From NCBI GenBank assembly GCA_020740775.1, contig JAHEWK010000034.1, forward strand, positions 352,718-416,717: a DNA stretch of 64,000 nt, written 5' to 3'. The notes under the pieces were generated by a model. That model saw only the letters and a program-made list of their open reading frames with translations, was not told the DNA's origin and did not search any database. This DNA is from Ilyonectria destructans (taxonomy: Eukaryota; Ascomycota; Sordariomycetes; Hypocreales; Nectriaceae). Made by a program: the position numbers and the translations under genes. Numbering within the stretch: position 1 is the first letter of the stretch; the number at the start of each line of letters is the position of its first letter. Shown piece by piece: positions 21,801 through 31,127 of this stretch.

Positions 21801-22587
21801 TGAGAAGATCCTACGAATATGGACAAACTATCTCCAAGAGAATTGGCTAGACCTGCTACCAATAGCCATGGCAACAATCAACGAGAGGGACGCGGCCTCT
21901 ACCGGCCTAAGCCCGTTCTTCTTCATGCACGGCTACCACAACGAGCCAATTCAGCTAGTCGAGGATCGAAGAGCAGAAGATGCGAGGGAGGGCGAGGTTA
22001 TGGCAGAAGACTTCATCCAGAGACTTCAGGACGCCACAGAGTTTGCGCAAGCTGCAATAGCTATGGCCCAAGAGATACAGCAAGCCCAAGCCAACAGGCA
22101 CAGAACTGCCTCGCCCCGCTACAAGCCTGGAGACTGGGTATACCTTAATCTGAAGAACGTCAAGACGTCACGGCCTTGTAAGAAGCTGGACTGGCTACAT
22201 GCAAAATACCAAGTGGTCGAGGAGATTAACCCACACGCCTACAAGTTAGACGTGCCCGGACGCATACACCCAGTATTCCATGTGGATTTGCTCCGGCCCG
22301 TCCCTGACGACCCGCTACCATCACAGCAGGTCGATCACGAGAGCGCCCCACCAGTGCTGGTGGACGGTCAAGAGATGTACCTCGTTGAACGCATCCTCGA
22401 TGAAAAGAAGGAAGGCACGCACAAGAAGGTGCTCGTGAAGTGGGTGGACTATTCGAGACCCACGTGGGAGCATCTCAGTGCTGTACGGCATACGGATGCA
22501 TGGAAACAATGGACAAAGCGGAAGAAGAAGAGAGTCAACTTCGAAAATCATCGTGAGATACACGCCAACTCTGGAGGAGGGGGGTAA
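18898..22587 (+). CDS. pol: Chromovirus Pol: protease, RT, RNase H, integrase, chromodomain
   Basis: The frame follows the gag TAG without a shift and has no ATG before the protease, so it is probably made as Gag-Pol by readthrough. The protease active site reads LVDYG where D(S/T)G is usual. RT holds FCVDYRGLN, LDVIAAFHKI and YIDDVLIFS (about 20080). RNase H has EADSSG and LTDHQNLKYF. The integrase has an H-H-C-C finger (about 21280-21400), then Asp in TIDF, Asp in TSDRG and Glu in GATERMNQ. A GPY/F-like module (VYLNLKNVKTSRPCKKLDW) precedes a C-terminal chromodomain (VERILDEKKEG, LVKWVDYSRPTWEHL) that would target silenced chromatin. About 1,225 codons without a stop. Confidence 0.95.
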   Translation, partial: EHAAAVREWETTGKKRTDGDPFIADVRVNGTDFVPSLVDYGCLCYGAVSKRTFQSLQLPHIPVQPRILENAAGDGKEVKIDKITYLSIDLDGHQQRRVFMYVIDDLNWDMILGKRWMEDQDVHIHAKEGYLEIGTSGAQVQDRQRYRPPRLEVSKVMAAAFLGDVRRNRRTGGVGVYAVTMADIDKALRPKPKIDPVEKLPPHYHKWLQAFSRQLANQLPPHRPGVDLKIEVLRDEHGREKPLPWGPLYGMSREELLVLRKTLTELLDKEFIRVSSSPAAAPVLMVKKPGGGVRFCVDYRGLNNITKKDRYPLPLLNETLRTVAKAKWFTKLDVIAAFHKIRVAPGDEEKTAFRTRYGSFEWLVVPFGLTGAPAAFQRYINSVLQDYLDDFVSAYIDDVLIFSSGSIQDHRDKVGRVLQRLMDAGLQLDISKSEFEVKTVKYLGFIIEAENGIRVDPEKVKAVKEWTTPTNVKAVRAFIGFANFYRIFMPEFSEIAEPLIRLTKKDVPFRWDDLCEEAFEKLKDLLITAPILAHFHPERETIVEADSSGFVTGGVLSQRDDEDGLLRPVAYFSKKHSPAEVNYAIHDKELLAIVRCLEQWEPELRAVKNFRILTDHQNLKYFYSERRLTERQVRWSEFLSRFHFTLEWRPGKKAGLPDALSRRDQDMPADYSDERLKARIMRLFQDDHLRRVRISTVSTNTEGALEFDFEKDIRLFEDQELQQLWDAARREDKLYQELTKLVANGEKNLPTQLQKEKVVSISECSLDDKGLLCFRNRVWIPNSEPLRTKIIQATHDSHITGHPGRDLTYSILSRRFFWPGAASEVRQFVRNCEVCGRNTIWRDTKRGLLKPLPIPQRIWSEVTIDFITDLPPSGRDGATNCMVVTDRLTKGVELEGMSDISSEAVAKRLFERHYPVHGIPTAITSDRGPQFVSDMWKHFCKLLQIEQRLSTAYHPQTDGATERMNQEVEKILRIWTNYLQENWLDLLPIAMATINERDAASTGLSPFFFMHGYHNEPIQLVEDRRAEDAREGEVMAEDFIQRLQDATEFAQAAIAMAQEIQQAQANRHRTASPRYKPGDWVYLNLKNVKTSRPCKKLDWLHAKYQVVEEINPHAYKLDVPGRIHPVFHVDLLRPVPDDPLPSQQVDHESAPPVLVDGQEMYLVERILDEKKEGTHKKVLVKWVDYSRPTWEHLSAVRHTDAWKQWTKRKKKRVNFENHREIHANSGGGG
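22573..22587 (+). promoter_or_regulatory. Polypurine tract
   Basis: GGAGGAGGGGGGTAA stands directly before the 3' LTR and overlaps the end of pol. It is the expected primer for plus-strand DNA. Confidence 0.8.
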
Positions 22588-22803
22588 TGTAACGGGTCAG
22601 GCCCACTTGGCTGGCGGCTCTGCCGCCAAGCCCGAATTCTTCTCCACAGCGCCATCGAGTTGATTCTCGAATCTTCTATATTAAAGAAGATATAACGCGT
22701 CTTCACGCACCCAGTTTGTATTTAGATTCTTTCCTTTCTTCATCTTGAAAGTAAACAGCATAGGGACTAGTTAGTTGAATCAACTCACTAGAGGCCTTTC
22801 ACA
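22588..22803 (+). repeat. 3' LTR of the chromovirus
   Basis: 216 bp, same start and end as the 5' LTR and identical by eye. It is followed by the second GTGGA target copy (22804-22808) and then by the gene B N-terminal exon. Confidence 0.95.
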
Positions 22804-23008
22804 GTGGAAGAAAAACCCTGCCAAGAGCTTCAACATTAAGGCTCTTTATAAGTTGTTCATCTGATGTAGGAAACCGCGTCGGGGTATCCAGCTGACCAAA
22901 AAAGGACATGGTCATATCACTACCAAGGTTTTTCTGAGAGTCATAAGGCATGAGCGGAGGGGGATGACCGCTAAGAGTGGAATTTGAGGTAGAAGTTGAT
23001 GAAGACAT

Positions 23009-24162
23009 AATATATTGAACAAGCAAAGGTTTCGATAAAAAATGGGAGAGCGGTTAAGATTACGACTCTGCGAGAGAGAGAGAGACATTAAATTATATAG
23101 TATATACAATGCGAAGATTGATACCACTTGGTAAAGATACTGTATTTCGTTGCGCAGACAGGATGTAGCATCGCCGATCTCCATCCAACATTTTCAGCCA
23201 AGAACTCCTATCCCTGCCGGTGTGGATACTTGCACAATTGAATTGACCAATTAATGTAGATGGTGAACAGATTTGCTTTTTCCATGAGTACAAAGGATTG
23301 GCCAAAACGTCAGCACATGTCGCCGATCGCAGTAAAGCACCTTGAGGTAAGAACGTTGATCCCTGCCAAGTGGATACTTGCACAACGGAATTGATCAATC
23401 AACGTAGCTGTTGAACAGAATTGCTTCTTCCACGATTACAAAGAATTGACTAAGATATTAATACATGAAAAAAAAAGAAGAAAAAACAAGTATGAGAGCT
23501 GGGCAGTATATGATAGGTAGATGAAATAACGTGGTGTGTATTATATCAATCACATAAGTGCCCATCGATGTTACCATTACAACGAAAGAGGGTGAAGGGA
23601 TATTTTGATCTATTGGTATATCAATACTGCAGCGGCCATATGAATAAGAGGGTGGAGGAGTATGATGCCGTATTGGTATACCGGTGTAATGGCATTCCGA
23701 CTAGATAATGGGATGAATAATCAAGCCCGAAGTTAATTATCACGAAAGTAAGAGGGTGGAGGAATATGATGCTCTATTGGTATACCGGCGTGATGATGCT
23801 CCGAGTAGATGACGGGATGAATAATCAAGTCCGATATTGGGATGAAATTGGAAGAGTAAAGAAGACCATGGTGGGATAGACCTATCATTTATTGGTAGGT
23901 GGGTCAAGACAATGACGATAGTCGATATTATCATATAGTTTGATAGGTATAATAGAGATAAAGATGACGTGGGAGTATCGGGATAGAATCGGACGAAGAG
24001 CAGAGTAGGACAGGTTGGTGTGGGAGAATCGAACTCTGCCCCAGAATGTACCGATCCCAAAACAGCATTGTGAATGGCATCAACCTTTATTGTTCATATT
24101 TATAATGCTGTTTAGCTTAATACACATGATTACGCACCCTAAGAATACACGACTATCTTGTA
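23009..24162. repeat. Divergent region between gene B and Helitron 2, with tandem repeats
   Basis: Two repeat sets are visible. One has a period of 148 bp: GGATACTTGCACAA at 23224 and 23372, with neighbouring words in the same order (CCCTGCC before; AATTGA, GAACAGA and TTGCTT after). The other starts AAGAGGGTG at 23586, 23646 and 23750, followed by CTATTGGTAT or GTATTGGTAT; the last two are 104 bp apart and share GGGATGAATAATCAAG. On the gene B side there is a CT-rich run (GAGAGAGAGAG on +, about 23068-23082). No gene is supported; repeated protein-binding sites for a shared promoter are possible. Confidence 0.55.
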
Positions 24163-25002
24163 ATGGATTCGTCATTATCTGCTCTACTTGAAAGGTTGCG
24201 TGGTCGAACGCCTGGCAGCGCAATCAGCAGTCTCGGGCTGAACACGTACAATGATATCTTTAGTGCGGCAAACTCGAATACAAACGCAACACTAAGAGAA
24301 TCACATTCTATTGTCCAACCAAGCATATGCGATCGTGTTCCGGACGTCCAGCCTGTGGGCTTGGCATTAATGAAGTCACACTCTACTGTCCAACCGAGTA
24401 CACCTGGTGATATTCCAGAAACCGTACCTATAGACCCGGCACTAGACGGATCACAACTAACTGGCCAATCAAGCAAACCAGGCAATCACCAACAATACCG
24501 ATCAAGTGTAAATCAAATCGACAATGCGAATGCGCAAACACAGGCGGCAGGAAACTGGATGACCCGGCCACCCCCAGGGAGCACGACGCCGACACAAGTG
24601 CCTCCAAGAAAAAGAGGCAGGCCGCGAGGTTCTTGTGCACCAAAGCGGAGAGATGTTCGAGAAGGAAATCGGATGCGGGAATATCAGCCAAGTGCATACC
24701 AAGCCGACACCATCAATACTCAAATACAGGGACCTGAAAGCTGGATGAGTCGACCGTCGCCAAGGAGTACGACACCAATACAGGCGCCTCCAAGATCAAG
24801 AGGCAAACCGCGAACTTCTCGTGCATCAAGACGGAAAGATGCCCGGGAAAGAAACTGGCGGCAAAGAAGACAAACCCAACAGCAAAGACCACTGGTTGCT
24901 GTTGGGACCCCCCCAGCCAGTTCCCAGTTGCCATCTCATGCTCCACGACGTCAGAAAAGGAGGTCGCAACAAGCACAGCAAATAAAACCTGTACCAGCGT
25001 AA
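24163..25002 (+). CDS. Helitron 2 N-terminal region with AT-hook-like repeats
   Basis: An ATG-started frame of 279 codons (MDSSLSALLERLRGR). It holds three related segments around HSIVQPS, HSTVQPS and LTGQSSKP, then two copies of a roughly 65-residue unit, each with (G/E)SWM(T/S)RP or GNWMTRP, a PPR block and a basic core: RKRGRPRGS (AT-hook-like) and RSRGKPRTS. The end is rich in Arg and Gln. It is followed by a TAA in a context that continues in the same frame, so it is probably the N-terminus of the Rep-helicase protein. AT hooks bind the minor groove of AT-rich DNA. Confidence 0.6.
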   Translation: MDSSLSALLERLRGRTPGSAISSLGLNTYNDIFSAANSNTNATLRESHSIVQPSICDRVPDVQPVGLALMKSHSTVQPSTPGDIPETVPIDPALDGSQLTGQSSKPGNHQQYRSSVNQIDNANAQTQAAGNWMTRPPPGSTTPTQVPPRKRGRPRGSCAPKRRDVREGNRMREYQPSAYQADTINTQIQGPESWMSRPSPRSTTPIQAPPRSRGKPRTSRASRRKDARERNWRQRRQTQQQRPLVAVGTPPASSQLPSHAPRRQKRRSQQAQQIKPVPA

Positions 25003-28000
25003 CCGCTGATAGCACCAAACCCCACACAGGCTGCAGAAATAACCGACGCCAGCCAATATCACCCGCACAATGCACTAGGCGTGCAGCAATGTATGAGCAT
25101 TCCAAGCTTTTTAGATGTAGATTAACCTAGCCAATAAGAACTTGGCGCCAAGCGTAAGGCTGATCAACACGGATAAGAACAAAACAAAAGGCAAAATCGA
25201 AGACGGGTTGAGAATAGCAACCTTAAAGAGCAAGCCCAGGCATTCAAGAGAGCAATTAAGCATCTGGAAGATGAATTTACTGAGAACGAGAGAATATCCT
25301 ACATAAAGGATTGGCGTAAGCCGGTTCCCCGTAAGAGGAATATATCTACAGTCATGGACTTTTATCAAGCATTTTATAACATCGACACCCTACCCATACA
25401 CACATATATAATATACTATTAGAAGATCAGCACCACAGAGATAAAAGAGCTTAGCTGGGAAGAGTAGACAAATAGCGCAGCGATAAATAGCTGCCTCACG
25501 TATTCATATCCAGATTGCTTCCCTGTTGGTAAGGCTATACCGAGCTGCAAAAACTGTGCCATAAAGATCCATAAATACAATATGGCACGGGGCGGGAACT
25601 TGCATCAAGCACTTGGTTGCAAGCATATATACCCGGATGCTCTTAGAGATTTGACTTTGGTTAAGGAGAAGCTGATTGCACTTAACACCTATTTCGGCTT
25701 CGTTGCAAGAATCAAAGTAACAAAAAGCACCAAATAGAGTACAGCATATACACGGCATGTAAAGGGTCATATAACTGTGTTTCCAAACAGTGTTCAAGAC
25801 TTGGTTACCATAGTACTACCATATCCGCTTCTATAATCTTTAGAGGATATCCATATATCCTGGCATAGGCCGCAGAGACCAGCCCCCAGCGATCTATCTA
25901 AGTTGCTCTCAGTCCGGAGAGGAGCTGTGGAACGGACGTTGCTTTGGCTAAAAGAATTTAACCCCTACTATCGGCACATCCAAATCGACAAAGCCGAGTT
26001 GGATAGTTGGGGAGAGCCGGCGTATAGGGTTCCGAGCCAGATCTATAATAGAATAGAGAGAGATAAACTATCGGCATGGGAAGAAACGCGAATAGCGCAT
26101 ATTGTGCCCCCGGCAGAATGTGAAATAGATGACGCTGGGCCCCAGTCACTCGAACAGATTGTGGACGGGCTGGGCAGAGCATATAATGAGAATGATGTAA
26201 GTTACGACGAGGATCAGCAGCTCTATGACGAGCGCAGTCGGGAGGAGCTCGAGTATGAGGGCATGGGAAGCTTTCTTAATGAGATCCTTACATCTGGTAT
26301 GTTTCAACTGGATACAGCACCGCAAGCAACCGATGCCGATAAACTGCAATTTGCTATTGATACAATCAGAGGTGGACACATAAATGCGCAAATACAGCCG
26401 CCCAACCAGCCGACTGGGAGTGCGCAGGATTCCCACCTTCAGCCATACATTCATATTTCAAGAGGCAATGAGTTTGCAGATAGCAATGATCTCTGGCATC
26501 TTACAAAAGCATTTCCAATACTATTCCCATTCGGTTTCGGTGGGCCACGGTGCAAGGAAGAGATGGAATCGGACCTGTGGAAGAACAGTGTCCAGCTCAC
26601 AGGGCATATCCGTGATAGAGATAGTATTAGAGAGGGTGGAGAGGGTGGAGAGGATGCGACTTCGCCAACACGTAATCTCGGACTTCACGCATAGATGAAG
26701 AAAGTGCTGCAACGATATGGTGGTCGCTTTGCCAATCATCCGGCGTTTTCATTCCTAGTGTTCAACATAGAGGTTCAGTCTAGGAATAGAGGAGTAAGTA
26801 TAGTAAGCGTACGACAGAACGATTTTCCTGAGGTTGAGAGGATTATTCAGTCGTTAATACTAGAGAGACTGGCGGAAGTGCAAAAGGAGTTAGAGGCTGG
26901 CGGGAGCACCTGAGATAAAGATATCAAAAAGCTCCTGCGATATATCTCATACTTTAGCCACAAACAGGCCATATCGCAGGAGTTGCGGCTAGCCATGTGT
27001 AGAAAGATTAAAGCGCTCATCATCAGATACAGTCTACCGGCGATTTGGTTTACACTGAACCCTAATAACATTATGAACCCGGTAAAGCCACATCTGGCGG
27101 CATATCGAAAGGAGGATAAGGCTGCCGCAGAAGCAACCCTACTTCGGGCCCTTCAGGATAGATATAAGAGAGTGAAGCTGGCGATAACTGACCCCATAAG
27201 CTCTGCCATCTTCTTCCACCGCGAAGTAGAGATATTCTTTAAGCATTACGTCAAGGTTGGGGAGGAATCTGTGTTTGGTCAGATTGGATAGTATTTTGGC
27301 GCTGTCGAGACTAACGAACGCAGTGCTCTTTATGTCCATGGTTTGCTATAGCTTGAAGGGAACTTGGAGCTCGGACACTTTATTGGTGCTTATAGAAACG
27401 GGGAGGATAATAAGAGTGCAGCGATAGAAAGGGAAGGAATCCTGAAATATGTTGATTCTGTCTTCACTGAGGTACGTACATTCATATACTGATATAACCG
27501 AAAGCCAATATGGGGTCGGAAGCTGAACTATTATCCAGGACCTGGATGAATCTGCTGCCTTTAGCGAGGAGAGTGAGACTAGAGTGGTTTACGACAATAT
27601 ATCCTACCTGATGACCGATGCAGGGCGCTTCTCTGAACAGTTTGACGATGAAGCCTACTTTTGCGCGGGCAGGGTCCAGATGTACATCCATACCGCAACT
27701 TATATCAAATACTCTCATAATAAGGAGGGGGATAAAAAGCCCATATGTCGGTTCTATGCGCCTTGGAAGCTCTTTATAAAAAGCGAATTCGGTGCGGATG
27801 GTATACTTTGGCTCCAACGCTTATATCCCATAATCAACCGATGGAATAAGCCAATGGCGGTCGGGCTGCAGCACAATCACGATATCTCCTTTATCGGAAC
27901 CTAAAGTAAGATAATAGCGCTGATATACTATTTGACAAACTACGCCGCAAAGATCCAAGATCCAATCTGGAAGAGAGTGGCTATAGCAGCAGAGCTCTTT

Positions 28001-28798
28001 CCGAGTATCAGCACAACCAGCGCCGTCGGGCTAGGTGTAATAACTGCAAACTACAAAGCCAAGGCAAATCTAAATCGCCAGTATTTAATGAGAATCGCAA
28101 ATAGAATATTCACCAAGAGGCCATTATCGCAGGTGGAGGTAATTACGCACTTCTTGAATTACCCAAGTGAGTTCTTGAGTACCAAATAATAGTCATATGT
28201 GAATATGACAATAATATACTGGGCAATACTCTGACGCTGGCAGTATCTCCAGCGATACAGTAGCACTTTAGGTGATGACGATGATCGACCTATTGAGAAC
28301 ATAGGTGGCAACAGCAACGGCAACGATGCGGAAGCCAGCGCGGAGAGGGTCTTAATGGGAAGCAATAGCAAGAAGCTACTATATATTAAAGCCTACCACC
28401 ACCGTGGAGAGGTGCTGCAGATATTATGCTTCTATAACTACGTGTCGCTTGTTACATTACAAAAGAGGATAGATTCATCTTCTAAGGAGTTGGTGAAGAT
28501 AGAATTTGAAAGGAACTGGAAGCCGGGAAGGGACTGGGTGCAGGTTCTAAGACCCCCGGAGAAGTATACAGTACCATATATCAACGGCTTTCTCGATATA
28601 GACTTTAATATTGACATAAATACAGACAGATACTGCAGGTAAGCACAAGCTATGTAACAGTATAGATAAACAAAGAGCATATACTGATATGAGTATTAGA
28701 GCTGCAGTATAGCACCTTATACTCTTCGTACTATGGGAGAAATTTATTACAGCAGTGTCTGGTGATATCAACGAAATCTGGGAGTACTGGAGATAGCA
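25003..28798 (+). pseudogene. Helitron 2 Rep region, decayed
   Basis: Long stretches align to Helitron 1: STVMDFYQAFYNIDTLPI, HVKGHITVFPNSVQDL, SKLLSVRRGAVERTLLWLK, PAIWFTLNPNN, ITDPISSAIFFHRE, HYVKVGEESVFGQI and YYLTNYAAKIQDP. In-frame stops interrupt it repeatedly, often TAG for Gln or Trp. The HUH motif reads Tyr-Val-His (27331-27339), having lost the first His, and a TAG stands for Trp at 27349. Introns lie at 27472-27538 (GTACGT...CCAG) and 28639-28699 (GTAAGC...TTAG), as in Helitron 1. It cannot encode a working Rep. Confidence 0.85.
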
Positions 28799-31127
28799 AC
28801 TGCCCAAAAGACTCCAGACTATCGCAGGCAATATCCAGCTCTTGAAGCGATCAGCGGAAGATACACGGCGAGACGCAAAGCAGTGGGCGGCTGCGGGGGA
28901 CAACGCCATTTTGGATGATATTGACGCTATGGGGTATAATCTCCAAGATCCTACAGGCCCAGTAAAAGTATATCGCCCAGACCAACTTGGCCAGCTTGGC
29001 CGATTGATTGAGACAGTACGAGGTGCTACAGCCCCCAACCAGGCGACCGCTGGTTCGGAGCATCTTTTGCAGATGCTAGATCAGCTCCGCGAAGCCCAAG
29101 CAGATATCCCCGACTTTGCGGATGATGTCGAGACTGTCGCTTCCGCAGAGAACCCAGCGCAGTACCAGCCAACTATTGTAACCAAGAGCGAGCTCCCAAC
29201 GCAACGTCAGCTTAGAGGAATTAAGAGCAAGCAGGATCAAGCTGACAAGGAAATTGTGAAAAGAATCCAAGGCTCTGATGGAGTTCAGATTACGCAGAAC
29301 ACAGCTGCCGGCGCAGAAGCATCACTGAACCATACCTTCGCGGGCGCGGGAGAAGATATTACAGAAATGTCAGAACCAGACACCCGGAACACTCAGAGAC
29401 CCAGTGCCAGGGTCGCCTTTGGACCGTCGACAACATTCCTCCAAGCCGGTCGGGAGATTGCAAAGAGGTTCACCTTGAACGAGCGGCAGGAAATCGCCTT
29501 CCTTTTAGTGTGTCGCCATCTCGATACCATCCCGGATGAAGATAACAGCGATAATTTTGAGAGCAGTAATGTCGAGAACAATGATAACGCACAACTATGC
29601 GTGTTCCTGGGTGGGGAGGGCGGCACCGGGAAGTCCAGGGTCATCGAGGCGTTGGCGGAATTGTTCGCTAGCAAAGACATATCGCACAGGCTGCTTATGA
29701 CGGCGACATCGGGGGCCGCAGCAGCGCGGATCAACGGCGTGACTATTCACTCCGCCTGTGGGATGCAACCCAACGCATCCGGCAGCAATGCCGACGATGG
29801 CAGCACGGTAACCTACGTGGACGGTGATGCTCGAAGAAGATGGAGAGAAAAGTGGCTGCTCATCATTGACGAGGTGAGCATGCTGGGCCTCCAGACGCTC
29901 TCCGACATCAACAAGCGACTTTGCGCCTCCCGGGGATCGGATCAAGATTTTGGCGACATCCCAGTGGTGCTACTATCGGGAGATTTCCACCAGTTCCGCC
30001 CAGTGCAAAACAAGTCGCTATTGACGCCATGGTCCGCCCTCAGGATTGCGGACGAAATGAGGGCGCACGCACTCTGGGCTCGATTTACCACCGTCGTCAT
30101 GCTCACCGAACAGGTACGCGCAGCGGGGGACCCGGAGCTGCAGCGGCTGCTGACTCGGATCCGGCAGGGGCAGCAAGACGAGTCCGACATGGAGCTTCTT
30201 AATAGCCGGTGCTTTCAGGAAGGCCGAGCCATACCATGGAGCAAGGGCATCACAGTAGTTACACCGCTCAATAGCACCAGGTGGTGCCTGAACATGGATG
30301 CCGTTTTGGCCTTCCAGAGGAACGAACAGAAGCCAGTCCAGATATTTCTATCCGAGCACCGTTGGGGCAAACCCAATACATTGCCGGTAACGGAGGAAGA
30401 AGCTACGCTTATGGCCAGCGTCGGGGATGACAGTAAGATCTGTGTGCCGGCCACATTCATGTTCGTGCCTGGTATGCCGGTTGTGGTGACCATGAATATA
30501 AACCCAGGCCTCAAGCTCGTGAATGGCGCCAAGTACACAGCGCTAGAAGTTATACCAGACAGCAAAAGATTCCCAGGCTATCAACTCGCCCCGAACATCA
30601 TCCTCCACTTTGGACCACCTGCCGGCATCATCCTGTCGTCCGAGTCAACCAAGAAGTTCGAATTTGATGAAATGCCACCAGGCACAATCCTGCTTACTCC
30701 AACGAGTGCCCAAATACCAATCGAAAAGAAGAAGAGGGTCAAGAAGAGGCCTTGGCAGAGGCATAATGTGAGCCGGCGAGGACTTCCCTGCACTGCGGCA
30801 TTCGCATGCACCGATTACAAAATCCAAGGCGAAACCCTCCTCCAGATTGCGCTGGAGCTGCGAGGAACCGGGACAAAGCTGAATACCAAGACTGGACAAC
30901 TCGAGCCACGAAAGTGCGATCCATATAGCCTGTATGTGCAGCTATCGCGGTGCACATCGCTGGATGGTATTATATTGCTGTCAAAGGCGCGTGTGAAGGA
31001 TATAGTCGGGAATAAAATACCACAGGAAATGTTTGATGGCGAGGCTAGGCTGGAGCAATTGTGTGGGGGAACATTAAACGAGGCCCGGTTATCATTATTG
31101 CACCCAACCGCACACTACGAGCAATAA
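28799..31127 (+). CDS. Helitron 2 helicase region (Pif1-like), open
   Basis: Open for about 776 codons after a TAG at about 28796. The linker LLKRSAEDTRRDAKQWAA matches Helitron 1. The core has motif I GGEGGTGKS (about 29610-29635), SGAAAARINGVTIHSACG, motif II IIDEVSM, LSGDFHQFRPV, EQVRAAGDPELQRLL and YVQLSRCTSLDG. No ATG opens it at the left, so as it stands it would need a cryptic start or a fusion. All helicase motifs are kept, so its product could still be active if expressed. Confidence 0.82.

Larger units (their letters stand above)
17189..22803 (+). mobile_element. Ty3/gypsy chromovirus (LTR retrotransposon), 5,615 bp
   Basis: Two 216-bp LTRs that appear identical, TG...CA ends, and a perfect 5-bp target duplication GTGGA (17184-17188 and 22804-22808). 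Inside lie a gag frame, a TAG, and a pol frame in the order protease, reverse transcriptase, RNase H, integrase, chromodomain. Priming looks like the Tf1/sushi self-priming type. Two solo LTRs of the same family occur at 8932 and 38819. The identical LTRs point to a very recent insertion. Confidence 0.97.
15877..23008 (-). pseudogene. Gene B: paralog of gene A, split by the chromovirus
   Basis: The minus-strand coding pieces are 23008-22804 and 17183-16904 (one exon cut in two by the element), then 16834-15877 after a 69-bp intron (16835-16903, GTAAGC...ATCAG). Joined with a single GTGGA copy they are open in frame and would give 480 aa, so the insertion is the only visible damage. Blocks shared with gene A are SLNVEALGRVFLP, YFSLNLSVYNQQIVESEW, HPYALEW, PVVSLTGQV, CCAFIQ, PFKGFHPFQVFILFPI, LCKKM, GKIVGLLDH and DYVFIIVPDSWTF, then a Ser/Gln/Lys-rich tail ending with a basic RHPTK. 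It stands left of Helitron 2, divergent from it, as gene A does for Helitron 1. Function unknown. Confidence 0.8.
24163..31127 (+). mobile_element. Helitron 2 (RepHel), mosaic of decayed and open parts; ends not located
   Basis: The same order as Helitron 1: N-terminal basic region, Helitron N-domain, HUH Rep, intron, Rep tyrosine region, intron, Pif1-like helicase. The Rep half (about 25,000-28,800) is AT-rich with many TAG/TAA stops at places where Helitron 1 has CAG or TGG. The helicase half (28,799-31,127) is GC-richer and fully open. The two Helitrons are clearly related but diverged, so they are different subfamilies rather than a recent duplication. Confidence 0.82.
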
